From Ventricola sp051883735 (lineage in GTDB: Bacteria; Bacillota; Clostridia; Christensenellales; Aristaeellaceae), in assembly GCA_051883735.1 (NCBI GenBank), contig JBJEUH010000120.1, positions 1-20,457 of the forward strand: 20,457 nt of DNA. Reading direction: 5' to 3'. The stretch's first letter is position 1, and each line of letters begins with the position of its first letter. A program made the translations under genes and the position numbers. Below are positions 7,836 to 15,725 of this stretch, piece by piece. The notes under the pieces were generated by a model. That model had not been told where the DNA came from. It worked only from the letters and a program-made list of their open reading frames with translations, and searched no databases.

Positions 7836-8753
7836 ATGCCCCTGCTGTATTTTCTCGAGAGCATCCGCACGCCGGTCCTCAGCGGCTTCTTTTCCCTGAT
7901 CACGCATTTCGGTGAGGAGACGCTGTTCATCGTCTTCGGCCTTCTGCTCTTCTGGTGCGTTGACAAGAGGGAGGGCTATTACCTGCTGTGCGTGGGTCTG
8001 CTGGGCACGGCGCTCAACCAGCTGCTCAAGCTGCTCTTCCGCGTCCCGCGGCCCTGGGTGCGCGATCCGGATTTCACCATCGTGGAAAGCGCGCGCGCCG
8101 GGGCGACAGGCTATTCCTTCCCCAGCGGCCACACGCAGACGAGCGTCGGCGTCTACGGCGCGGTCGCCCGATGGACGAGCCGCAGGGCGGTCCGCATCCC
8201 CTGCATCGCGCTTTGCGTGCTGGTGCCGCTCTCGCGCATGTATCTGGGCGTGCACACCCCTTGGGACGTCGGCGTATCGGCGCTCCTCGCGCTGGCGCTG
8301 GTGTTCGGGCTCTATCCCCTCCTGCACAGCGCCTGCGACGATCCCCGGCGCATGCGTCCGCTGCTTGTCGGCATGGTGCTCCTCTCCGCCGCGTACCTCG
8401 CGTTCGTGCTGCTCTTCCCCTTCCCCGCGGGCGTGGACACGGACAACCTCGCCCACGGCACGAAAAACGCCTACACCCTGCTCGGCTGCATGCTGGGCCT
8501 GCTCATGACCTGGGAGCTCGACCACAGGATCATCCGCTTTGACACACGCGCGCCGCTTCCCGTTCAGGCGGTCAAGCTCATCGCCGGCCTCGTGCTTCTG
8601 GCAGGCATCAAGGCGGGCGCAAAGGCCCCGCTTCAAGCGCTGTTCGGCGGTCACTATCTGGCCGACGGCGTGCGCTATTTCCTCGTGGTCGCATTCGCCG
8701 GCTGCATCTGGCCGCTCACCTTTCCCTGGCTGAACAAAGCGCTGTCCAAATAA
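7836..8753 (+). CDS. PAP2-superfamily membrane phosphatase
   Basis: 305 residues with several membrane helices. All three motifs of the type-2 phosphatidic acid phosphatase family are present: KLLFRVPRP (65-73), PSGH (97-100) and SRMYLGVHTPWD (133-144). The catalytic His100 and His140 and Asp144 are therefore intact. Known relatives dephosphorylate undecaprenyl pyrophosphate (BacA-independent recycling), phosphatidic acid or other lipid phosphates at the membrane surface. The long C-terminal part (about 155-305) with further helices resembles the larger putative PAP2 proteins of Clostridia. The chosen ATG has AAAGGAG 7 bases upstream; the in-frame ATG at 7797 overlaps the promoter and is rejected. 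Transcribed alone and divergently from the transporter operon. Confidence 0.9.
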   Translation: MPLLYFLESIRTPVLSGFFSLITHFGEETLFIVFGLLLFWCVDKREGYYLLCVGLLGTALNQLLKLLFRVPRPWVRDPDFTIVESARAGATGYSFPSGHTQTSVGVYGAVARWTSRRAVRIPCIALCVLVPLSRMYLGVHTPWDVGVSALLALALVFGLYPLLHSACDDPRRMRPLLVGMVLLSAAYLAFVLLFPFPAGVDTDNLAHGTKNAYTLLGCMLGLLMTWELDHRIIRFDTRAPLPVQAVKLIAGLVLLAGIKAGAKAPLQALFGGHYLADGVRYFLVVAFAGCIWPLTFPWLNKALSK

Positions 8754-8768
8754 CCGCATGTGTCAAAC

Positions 8769-8799
8769 GAGGCGCTGCAGGTCCTTCCCGCAGCGCCTC
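8769..8799. terminator. Terminator-like hairpin between convergent genes
   Basis: 10-bp perfect stem GAGGCGCTGC (8769-8778) / GCAGCGCCTC (8790-8799) with an 11-base loop, between the PAP2 stop (8753) and the oxidoreductase stop (8814, minus). The flanking T-runs are short (TTGCTG on plus, GTTTG on minus). It probably ends both units. Confidence 0.65.
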
Positions 8800-8813
8800 T
8801 TGCTGATCTTGCG

Positions 8814-9776
8814 TCAGATGTTTTCAAGGATTTCCACCACGTCGAGCACCCGCTGCTTGGGCACCAGCGGGGACGGCTCGCCGCGCTTCGCGCAGTCAAG
8901 CAGGTGCGAAAGCTCCCGGAGGAACCAGCCGCTCCTGCCCAGGTTGATGCCGCAGTCCACCTGAACCGGCTCGCTCACGTCGAACCTCGTCACCTCGCCG
9001 TCATCCGCATAGCCGGTCACGCCGTTTGCATCGCAGATCAGCATGCCGCGCTCGAAGTACACGCGCCAGCGCGCGGTGAACGGAATCGCCGCGTTGAACC
9101 AGGCCGCCTCCGCACAGACGTTCAGGCCGCTCTTGTAGGCATAGTGGAAGCGGTACTGCTCGGCGTACGCTTTGCCCCTGCCCGCGCATTCGGTGAAGGT
9201 CACCTCGTCCGGCTTGCCGAACAGGCTCACGATCACATCGAGGTCGTGGATATGCAGATCAAACGGCAGCAGGCCGCTCTTCTCCTTGTCCAGCAGCCAG
9301 CCGCCCTGCGACCACTTCGGGCAGGCGGTCAGCCGCTCAAAGCAGCCGTCCAGCGGCTCGCCATAGCGCCCGGTCTTCACGACCTCGCGCAGCGTCTCCA
9401 CCTCGCGCGTAAACTGCAGCACCTGCGCGATGTACAGCTGCACGCCGTTTTCCTCCGCCGCTGCGTACATGGCCTCTGCGTCCGCCAGGTTCAGCGCGAC
9501 GGGTTTCTCGCAGATGATGTGCTTCTTCTGTGCCGCCGCCTCCAGCACGAGCGGTTTGTGCAGGTAGGTCGGCGCGCACACGTCGATCACATCCACCGGC
9601 TCTTTTGCGCAGGCCTCCGCAATGGATGCGTAGATCGGCAGGCCCCATGACGCGGCCGATGCCCGGTCGCTCTCGGACCTGCCCACGCACGCGCACACCT
9701 TCGCGTCCGCGATGTGCTGATAGTTCATGTAGTGGCAGGTGCCCATGCCGCCCAGGCCAACGAGCAGAATGTTCAT
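8814..9776 (-). CDS. Gfo/Idh/MocA-family oxidoreductase, distal gene of the sugar operon
   Basis: 320 residues. The Rossmann motif VGLGGMG sits at 6-12, the catalytic-lysine motif EKP at 90-92, and a substrate-site sequence DLHIHDLD at 173-180 takes the place of the usual DxGxHxxD. These are the marks of NAD(P)-dependent sugar or cyclitol dehydrogenases such as inositol, glucose-fructose and 3-keto-sugar enzymes. It lies 12 bases downstream of the TIM-barrel gene, whose TAA stop overlaps the AAGGAGG ribosome site of this gene, so translation is likely coupled. Substrate and cofactor cannot be named. It ends the operon before the hairpin at 8769. Confidence 0.9.
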   Translation of the reverse strand: MNILLVGLGGMGTCHYMNYQHIADAKVCACVGRSESDRASAASWGLPIYASIAEACAKEPVDVIDVCAPTYLHKPLVLEAAAQKKHIICEKPVALNLADAEAMYAAAEENGVQLYIAQVLQFTREVETLREVVKTGRYGEPLDGCFERLTACPKWSQGGWLLDKEKSGLLPFDLHIHDLDVIVSLFGKPDEVTFTECAGRGKAYAEQYRFHYAYKSGLNVCAEAAWFNAAIPFTARWRVYFERGMLICDANGVTGYADDGEVTRFDVSEPVQVDCGINLGRSGWFLRELSHLLDCAKRGEPSPLVPKQRVLDVVEILENI

Positions 9777-9788
9777 GCTCCGCCCTCC

Positions 9789-10604
9789 TTAGAGCGCAAA
9801 GCCCTGCGCAAGCAGATACTCCGCGCTGTCCTTGACCGCCTGATTGACCTCGTCCAGGTCCTTGGGGCCCTTCGCCGTGAACTCGATCTCGATGCTGAAC
9901 GGGCTGTCGTTCCCGGCCTCCTCGAGTTCCTTAAAGAACCTTGGGAAATCCACGCGGCCCTTGCCGACCGCCGGGAAGTCCCAGACGTCGTCCGCGCCGG
10001 CCTTGTCCTTGAGGTGGACATACGCTACGTCGCCGATGCAGGTCTTCAAATCCTCGCACGGATCGACGCGGCCATAGAAGATCACGTTCGCCGTGTCGTA
10101 GTTGACCCTGACGCGCTCGCTGCCCACGAGCCTGACGATCTCGGAGAGCACCCTGCCGGTGCCGTGCTCCTTGCCATGCGTTTCCAGCACGAGCTTGAGG
10201 CCGTACCGCTCCAGATGCGGCACCAGCGCGGCGATATGCCTGGCCACGGTCTCGTTATCCGCCACGGCGTTGTCCTTCAGGTGCGCCTCGCCGATGGAGC
10301 TGACGATATAGTCGCAGCCGAAGAACGCCGCCAGGCGGATGTTCTTCACGAAGTCGCCGATGCGCTCAGTATCCATCAGGTTGCAGTGCCCGCTCATGGC
10401 GAAGGGCTTGAGGCCATAGCGGTCGAGCATGTCCTTCACGGCCAGCAGGCGCTCAAAGCTCTGATCCGGGAACACATGCTCCGTCCAGCCCTTGGTTGCC
10501 GTCAGTTCAATGTAGTGAAAGCCCGCCGCCGCGATGCCCTCGATCGCCTCTTCGATCGAAAAGCCGTGGTAGCAGTTGGAATTGACCGCAATGATTCTGT
10601 TCAT
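9789..10604 (-). CDS. Sugar phosphate isomerase/epimerase-like TIM-barrel protein (AP endonuclease 2 fold)
   Basis: 271 residues of the xylose-isomerase-like TIM-barrel superfamily. Candidate metal ligands are Glu141 (LVLETHG), Asp170 (VNYDTAN), His197 (YVHLKD) and a Glu at about 239-241 (SIEIEF). The GKGRVDF segment near 214-220 is also typical. Relatives include inosose dehydratase/isomerase, tagatose 3-epimerase and 3-keto-glycoside hydrolases or isomerases. The setting between two Gfo/Idh oxidoreductase genes suggests it works on a keto-sugar made by one of them. The ATG has AAAGGAG at 7 bases. A 206-bp gap holding structured element A separates it from the preceding gene. Confidence 0.88.
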   Translation of the reverse strand: MNRIIAVNSNCYHGFSIEEAIEGIAAAGFHYIELTATKGWTEHVFPDQSFERLLAVKDMLDRYGLKPFAMSGHCNLMDTERIGDFVKNIRLAAFFGCDYIVSSIGEAHLKDNAVADNETVARHIAALVPHLERYGLKLVLETHGKEHGTGRVLSEIVRLVGSERVRVNYDTANVIFYGRVDPCEDLKTCIGDVAYVHLKDKAGADDVWDFPAVGKGRVDFPRFFKELEEAGNDSPFSIEIEFTAKGPKDLDEVNQAVKDSAEYLLAQGFAL

Positions 10605-10658
10605 AAGAAGTCTCCTTTTTCGGGATATTGGAAGCGTTGGGACTGCGTCCCAGGCCCT

Positions 10659-10796
10659 GCCTGAGGGATTTTTATCCGGGGAACTCGCATAGTCGCGCCC
10701 ATTGGCGCTCCTTGCGATTCCCGACGCTTCGCCTGCCTGTTTCCCGCACTGCGGGCGGCAGGCTTCGGTCCCTCAGGCTCCCTTCTTCGCTTCGCG
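10659..10796 (-). repeat. Structured intergenic element, copy A
   Basis: This fills most of the gap between the oxidoreductase stop (10811) and the TIM-barrel start (10604). It shares blocks with element B at 11871-12033: GCATAGTCGCGC (plus, 10688-), GCGCTCCTTGC, CCGACGCT, CGGTCCC and CGCTTCGCG at the right edge (10788-10796). Stems: outer 10659-10668/10769-10778 (10 bp); P2 10731-10737/10757-10763 with inner 10743-10747/10751-10755; P3 10685-10689/10713-10717 with inner 10695-10699/10704-10708. A separate small hairpin lies at 10638-10652. Orientation is given in the operon sense, but which strand matters is unknown. Confidence 0.72.
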
Positions 10797-10810
10797 CTGA
10801 CCAAAGCAGC

Positions 10811-11845
10811 TCAGCAGTTGACCGTGACAGCACAGCCCTTTTCGGAGGACTCGATCGCGGCGAACACCGCGCGCATCGCCGTCAGCGCGCTCTCGCTGGT
10901 GATGTACGGCGCGTTTTCATCGAGGATCGCCTCGATGAACATATCGATCACGCCGGACGCGGTCTGGTTGTCGTTGGTCTGGATCTGATCGACGTCAAAG
11001 TACTCGGTCTCGCCGCTTTTCTTGACCAGCACGAGCGTATGATCCGGATGATCGTAGATGCGCAGCACGCCCTCTGTGCCCCAGAGCACGGTGGAGTTGT
11101 CCTCCGCGCCGTAGTTCGTCCAGGAGACGGTCATGGTGCCCATCGCGCCGCCGTCCAGCCGGTAGATGCAGAAGGCGTTGTCGTCCACGGTGATCGGGGA
11201 GCCATCGGCAAACTTCTTGTCCAGAACGCTCAGCTTTGCGCTGACCTCGACGATCGTCTGACCGGTCAGGTACTGGATGAGGTCGGTCTTGTGCACGCCC
11301 AGGTCGGCCATCGCGCCCATCGCGGCGCGCTTCTTGTCAAAGAACCAGGTGTTCAGGCCCGGATCGACGCTCCACGTCTCGGGGCCGCCGTGGCAGAACG
11401 CGGTCTTGAAGGTGAGCACCTTGCCGATCGCGCCCGCGTCGATCAGCTCCTTCGCCTTCCTGTGCGCGCCGGCCAGCCGCTGGTTCTGGCCGATCATCAG
11501 GCGCTTGCCCGCCGCCCTGGCCGCCTTCACCATGGCCTCGCAGTCTTCAAGCGTCGTGGCCATCGGCTTTTCGCACAGCACATGCTTGCCCGCATTGAGC
11601 GCCGCGATGGTGATCTCCGCGTGGCTGGTGTTGGAGGAGCAGACGCTCACCGCGTCCACATCGGAGGCCAGCAGCGCCTCGACGGACGGATAGGCCGTCG
11701 CGCCGTACTGCTCCGCCAGCGCCTGCGCGCGCTCGAGGTTAATGTCGTACAGCGCCGTAATCTTGCAATTCGGGTTCGCCGCATACTCGGGCAGGTGGCG
11801 CACCTGGCCGATCTTGCCGCAGCCGATCAAACCGATTTTAATCAT
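10811..11845 (-). CDS. Gfo/Idh/MocA-family oxidoreductase, proximal gene of the sugar operon
   Basis: 344 residues. Rossmann motif IGCGKIG (7-13), catalytic EKP at 92-94, and DLGVHKTD at 181-188, the canonical substrate-binding signature with His185. It is more canonical than the second oxidoreductase of the operon and only distantly like it, so the two probably act on different steps or substrates (for example oxidation and later reduction of a keto intermediate). The ATG has AAAGGAG at 8 bases. It is flanked by intergenic elements B upstream and A downstream. Likely cytoplasmic and NAD(P)-dependent. Confidence 0.92.
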   Translation of the reverse strand: MIKIGLIGCGKIGQVRHLPEYAANPNCKITALYDINLERAQALAEQYGATAYPSVEALLASDVDAVSVCSSNTSHAEITIAALNAGKHVLCEKPMATTLEDCEAMVKAARAAGKRLMIGQNQRLAGAHRKAKELIDAGAIGKVLTFKTAFCHGGPETWSVDPGLNTWFFDKKRAAMGAMADLGVHKTDLIQYLTGQTIVEVSAKLSVLDKKFADGSPITVDDNAFCIYRLDGGAMGTMTVSWTNYGAEDNSTVLWGTEGVLRIYDHPDHTLVLVKKSGETEYFDVDQIQTNDNQTASGVIDMFIEAILDENAPYITSESALTAMRAVFAAIESSEKGCAVTVNC

Positions 11846-11870
11846 CAGAATCTCTCCTTTATTGACAAAA

Positions 11871-12033
11871 TTCGGGGACGTTAGGGCTGCCGATCCGGGA
11901 AGCCGGCATAGTCGCGCAAGCGCTCCTTGCCGTTTCCGACGCTCCGTCTGTCTTTATCCGCCACTGGCGGTGACAGACTCCGGTCCCAAACCCGCTCGGG
12001 GACACCGTCCCCGAACCCCTTCTCCGCTTCGCG
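11871..12033 (-). repeat. Structured intergenic element, copy B
   Basis: Lies between the permease stop (12065) and the oxidoreductase start (11845). The core 11893-12033 aligns with copy A, apart from about 28 extra bases holding the hairpin 11997-12013. Stems: outer TTCGGGGACG (11871-11880) / CGTCCCCGAA (12006-12015), 10 bp; P2 GTCTGTC (11947-) / GACAGAC (11972-) with inner CCGCC/GGCGG; P3 TGCCG/CGGCA around a GCG-CTTG-CGC hairpin. On minus the outer stem is followed by TTTTGTC. CGGGGAC occurs twice and both copies can pair with the same GTCCCCG. Confidence 0.72.
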
Positions 12034-12064
12034 TATGGAAAAGCATCTTGGACGCAAAACAGAT

Positions 12065-13111
12065 TTAACTGTTCTTCTCCTTCTTCTGCAGCAGCACCGC
12101 CGCGATGACGATGAAGCCCTTGAACGCCTCGCGCAGGAACGGCGGAACGCCCATCAGGTTGAGCAGGTTGTTCATGACGGCGATGATCAGCATGCCCAGC
12201 ACGGTGCCCAGGATCGAGCCCTTGCCGCCCGACATGCTCGTGCCGCCGACAACGACCGCCGCGATGGCGTCCATCTCATAGCCGCTGCCCGCGTTGGCAT
12301 AGTCCATGGAGCCGATGCGCGCCACCTGAATGATCGCCGCGATGGAGACCATGATGCCGGAGAGCACATACACCAGCGCCGTCACCTTCTCCACGTTGAT
12401 GCCGGAGAGGCGCGCCGTGCGCTCGTTGGAGCCGATGGCGTACACATGGCGGCCGAAGGTCGTCTTCTTGGAGATGATGTGCAGCAGCACCGCCAGCACC
12501 AGCCAGTAGACGATCGGCAGGATGACCTGACCGCCGATCTTGGTGTTGGCAATCGCCAGGAACTGCGTGGGCACCTTCACGCTCGCGGTCTGCATCACCT
12601 GCTGCGTCACGCTGCGGCAGATCTTCATCATGCCCAGCGTCGCGATGAAGGCCGGCAGCTTCTGCTTGGCGATCAGGAAGCCGGACACGCCGCCCAGCGC
12701 GCAGCCCATCAGGATGCAGGCGATGATGCCGATGATGAACGCCGGCACGCCGGTGATGCCGATGCTCGTGAGCAGGCCCGTGGGATAGCTGTTCACGCAG
12801 ACCATCAGCACCGCGCCGACGGCGACCAGCGTGGAGCCGACCGCCAGGTCGATGCCGCCGGAGATGATGACGAACGTCATGCCCAGCGCGACGATGCCGA
12901 CGCTGGCGTTGTTGCGCAGGATGTTGATCCAGTTGCGGGACCAGTGGGAAAACCACGCGCCGACGCTCTCAAAGTCAAAGCCCAGCGCGAGCGTCTGCAG
13001 AATGATCATCAGCACCAGCACGCACGCGGTGGAGAAGATCGGATTGGTTTTCCACTGCACAACCGCCTTGTGCAGAATCGTTTCTTTTTTTGCGTTTGTC
13101 CGCTGTGTCAT
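12065..13111 (-). CDS. Sugar ABC transporter permease, RbsC type
   Basis: 348 residues, about ten membrane helices. The family signatures are MTFVIISGGIDLAVGS near 90-105 and AAVVVGGTSMSGGKGS in the C-terminal third, the latter being the ATPase-docking loop of ribose/galactose-type permeases. It forms a homodimeric channel with the double ATPase encoded 24 bp upstream. The ATG is preceded by GAGAGGAG at 9 bases. Members of this family import pentoses, galactose, inositol, autoinducer-2 and similar neutral sugars; specificity lies in the binding protein. Element B follows about 31 bases after the stop codon. Confidence 0.93.
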   Translation of the reverse strand: MTQRTNAKKETILHKAVVQWKTNPIFSTACVLVLMIILQTLALGFDFESVGAWFSHWSRNWINILRNNASVGIVALGMTFVIISGGIDLAVGSTLVAVGAVLMVCVNSYPTGLLTSIGITGVPAFIIGIIACILMGCALGGVSGFLIAKQKLPAFIATLGMMKICRSVTQQVMQTASVKVPTQFLAIANTKIGGQVILPIVYWLVLAVLLHIISKKTTFGRHVYAIGSNERTARLSGINVEKVTALVYVLSGIMVSIAAIIQVARIGSMDYANAGSGYEMDAIAAVVVGGTSMSGGKGSILGTVLGMLIIAVMNNLLNLMGVPPFLREAFKGFIVIAAVLLQKKEKNS

Positions 13112-13135
13112 GGTGATTAACTCCTCTCCGCTTTC

Positions 13136-14614
13136 TCAGCCGCCGGTTGCCAGGCGCATCATTTCATGCTCGTTCATGGTCTCGCCCGCAACCTGCGCGC
13201 GGACCGTGCCGTGGTACATCACCAGCGCGCGGTCGCAGAGCCGGATGATCTCCTGCGCCTCGCTGCAAAGCACCACGACCGCCACGCCCTGGGAGGCGAG
13301 CCTGAGGATGATCTCGTAGATCTCCTCCTTCGCGCCGACGTCCACGCCCTGCGTCGGGTTGTCCAGAATCAGCAGGCTCGGATTTGCGCTGAGCCATTTG
13401 GCCAGCACCACCTTCTGCTGGTTGCCGCCGGACAGGCTTGTGATGGAGTCCGTCTCCTTCCCCATCTTGATGCGCAGCTCCTTTTTCTGCTTGCCAAACT
13501 GCGCCAGCTGCTCCTTCACCTGGATGATGCCGTGCCGGGTCAGCCTGGGCAGGGTGACGATGGAGCCGTTCTCCAGGATGTTCATGTCCTTGATGATGCC
13601 GTTTTCCTTGCGGTTGCGCGGCAGATAGCCGATGCCCAGGCTGAGCGCCTGCTGCGTGGAGGTGATCGTCACGGGCTTGCCGTGCATGTAGATCTGGCCC
13701 TTGTATTTTCCCTGCGCGCCGAACACCGTGCGGAACAGCTCGCTCCGTCCGTCGCCCAGCAGGCCCGTCACGCCGAGCACCTCGCCCGCACGGACGCTCA
13801 GGCTCACGTCGCGGAAGTACGGCTCCTGCGTCAGCTTCTCGATGCGCAGCACCTCGTCGCCCAGCGGCGCGCAGCCCTCCTTCGCGCCGGTGTGCACCTC
13901 GTGGCCGACCATGTCGCGCGCGATCTCCGCGATGCTCGTATCCTTTACATAGCCGTCGGCCACCATCACGCCGTCGCGCAGCACGGTGTAGCGGTCGCAG
14001 ATCTCCATGACCTCGCGCAGCTTGTGGGAGATGAAGACCACGCCGACCTTCTGCGCCTTGAGCGTGCGCAGCATATCAAAAACGCGCTCGATCTCCGGAT
14101 CGGTGAGCGACGTCGTCGGCTCATCCATGATGATGATCGACGCGTTCATCATCAGCGCGCGTGCAATTTCGACAATCTGTTTGAAGGACGCGTCCAGCGT
14201 GGAGACCATCGCGCCGGGATCGACGTCGATCTCCATCTTCTCAAAGAGCGCCTTCGTCTGCTGGTACATCGCCGCGTGATCGAGAAATCCGCTTCTCTTT
14301 TTCAGCTCGCGGCCGATGAACATGTTTTCATACACGGGAAGGTCGTTGATCAGGTTCAGCTCCTGATGGATGAACGCGATGCCCGCGTTCAGCGATTGGG
14401 CGGGGTTGGCAAAGGACACCTGTTTGCCGTCCAGCTCGATCGTGCCCCTGTCCGCAGGCAGCACGCCGCCCAGGATGTTCATCAGCGTCGATTTGCCCGC
14501 GCCGTTCTCGCCCAGCAGCGCGCAGATTTCCCCCTCGTTCAAGTGAAAATCGACGCTCTTGAGCACGTCGTTCGCGCCAAAGGATTTGACAATCCCTCTC
14601 ATGGTCAGATTCAT
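13136..14614 (-). CDS. Sugar ABC transporter double ATP-binding protein, RbsA/MglA type
   Basis: 492 residues, two fused nucleotide-binding domains. NBD1 has Walker A GENGAGKS (35-42), Gln84, Walker B IIIMDEP (160-166) and His197, but a degenerate signature STLDASFKQ (138-146). NBD2 has a degenerate Walker A GLLGDGRS (284-291), a proper signature LSGGNQQK (394-401) and Walker B LLILDNP (414-420), where Asn419 replaces the catalytic Glu. One composite ATP site (NBD1 Walker A with NBD2 signature) is therefore intact and the other is weak, which is common in this family. The ATG has only a weak GGATG-like ribosome site. An attenuator-type hairpin lies between it and the binding-protein gene. Confidence 0.94.
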   Translation of the reverse strand: MNLTMRGIVKSFGANDVLKSVDFHLNEGEICALLGENGAGKSTLMNILGGVLPADRGTIELDGKQVSFANPAQSLNAGIAFIHQELNLINDLPVYENMFIGRELKKRSGFLDHAAMYQQTKALFEKMEIDVDPGAMVSTLDASFKQIVEIARALMMNASIIIMDEPTTSLTDPEIERVFDMLRTLKAQKVGVVFISHKLREVMEICDRYTVLRDGVMVADGYVKDTSIAEIARDMVGHEVHTGAKEGCAPLGDEVLRIEKLTQEPYFRDVSLSVRAGEVLGVTGLLGDGRSELFRTVFGAQGKYKGQIYMHGKPVTITSTQQALSLGIGYLPRNRKENGIIKDMNILENGSIVTLPRLTRHGIIQVKEQLAQFGKQKKELRIKMGKETDSITSLSGGNQQKVVLAKWLSANPSLLILDNPTQGVDVGAKEEIYEIILRLASQGVAVVVLCSEAQEIIRLCDRALVMYHGTVRAQVAGETMNEHEMMRLATGG

Positions 14615-14670
14615 GCGTTCACATCCGTTCTGTGAAGTGTTTCACGTTGGTCTCAGATTCTTCTAGAAAG

Positions 14671-14699
14671 AAAGGGCCATGGCAAAGCCACGGCCCTTT
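14671..14699 (-). terminator. Intercistronic attenuator or partial terminator after the sugar-binding protein gene
   Basis: On minus RNA, a 13-bp stem with one G-U pair (14687-14699 with 14671-14683) and a 3-base loop, 13 bases after the stop, followed by CTTTCTAG. The downstream genes must be reached by read-through, which would favour the binding protein. Confidence 0.65.
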
Positions 14700-14712
14700 T
14701 GGCAGTTACGGA

Positions 14713-15654
14713 TTAGTAGATGGTGTTGGCCGGGTCGAGGTACTCGTCAACATTCTCCGCAGACACGATCTGGGACGGGATGACCTTGACGGCTTCCACG
14801 GTCTCGCCGCCGACGACAGCGATGGCCACGTCCATGCAGTCCTTGATCATCAGCGGGCTGTACAGCGCGGAGCAGGCGCCGATCTGATCAGCCTTCTCCT
14901 TGATGATGCCGAAGTACTCCTGGCATCCGCCGCCGCCGGTGATGGCCTTGATCTCGGTACGGCCGGCGTCGTCAATCGCCTGCAGCGCGCCGATGGAGGT
15001 CTCGTCGTCCAGAGAGAAGACGGCGTCGATCTTCGCGTTGGCGGTCAGGATGTCCGCCATATCCTTGAGGCCGTCCTCGCGGGTGAACGCGGTGGCGTAC
15101 TCGATGATCTGAACGTTCGGGGCGATCTCGGCCATGGTCTCGGTGAAGCCCTTCATGCGGAGCTCAGAGACGGAGCCGGAGGACGGAACCGGCAGCGCCA
15201 CGACGGTGCCCTCGGTGCCGATCTTCTCAACGATGTACTTCGCGCCGGCAACGCCCATGGACTCGTTGTCGCCGGTGACCTTGTAGATGCCCTCGGCCGG
15301 GATGTCCATGTCGAACGCCACGACGGTGATGCCCGCGTCAATCGCGGCCTGCGCGGCGACTTCCATGCCGGTCCACTGCGGCGCGATGACCAGCGCCTGC
15401 GCGCCCCAGAGCATCGCCTCGTCGATCTGCGTGGTCATCTCTTCCGCGTTGGAGCTGGTGTAGAGCTTGTACTCGATGGTGCCCGCAGCCTCCAGCTCCT
15501 TGCAGTACTGCTCGGCGTTGTAGGTGATGCCGCCGACCCAGCCGTGCGTCACAGCGGGAACGAGCACGCCGACCTTCACAGCCTCAGCCTGCGCGAACGA
15601 AACCATGCCCAGGCAAAGCACGAACGCCACAACGATAGCCAGAATCTTCTTCAC
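14713..15654 (-). CDS. Periplasmic-type sugar-binding protein, RbsB family (GTG start)
   Basis: 313 residues. The start is GTG at 15652-15654 with AAGGAGG 8 bases upstream; the open frame back to 15888 crosses the promoter and is rejected. MKKILAIVVAFVLCLGMVSFAQA is a signal peptide cut after AQA. The only Cys (position 14) is in VLCLG, which lacks the small residue before Cys needed for a lipobox, so this looks secreted rather than lipid-anchored. The mature domain (VKVGVLVPAVTHGWVGGITYNAEQY, then DEAMLWGAQALVIAPQ and ITVVAFDMDIP) is a LacI-like two-lobe sugar binder. The ligand is unknown. First gene of the seven-gene sugar operon. Confidence 0.93.
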   Translation of the reverse strand: MKKILAIVVAFVLCLGMVSFAQAEAVKVGVLVPAVTHGWVGGITYNAEQYCKELEAAGTIEYKLYTSSNAEEMTTQIDEAMLWGAQALVIAPQWTGMEVAAQAAIDAGITVVAFDMDIPAEGIYKVTGDNESMGVAGAKYIVEKIGTEGTVVALPVPSSGSVSELRMKGFTETMAEIAPNVQIIEYATAFTREDGLKDMADILTANAKIDAVFSLDDETSIGALQAIDDAGRTEIKAITGGGGCQEYFGIIKEKADQIGACSALYSPLMIKDCMDVAIAVVGGETVEAVKVIPSQIVSAENVDEYLDPANTIY

Positions 15655-15725
15655 AACAGTTTCCTCCTTAAAAAAGTTGTTTTTTCCGGTATCCGCCCCG
15701 GAAAGGCCCTGCAGCAAACAAACCG

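Noticed and set aside
10628..11884. 418-residue plus-strand frame over elements A and B and the oxidoreductase
   Set aside because: Antisense shadow. Codons over the intergenic elements show no protein-like pattern, and the conserved features there are stems.
10659..12033. Elements A and B as an insertion sequence or CRISPR remnant
   Set aside because: No transposase, no terminal inverted repeats with target duplications that I could see, and only two diverged copies without regular spacing.
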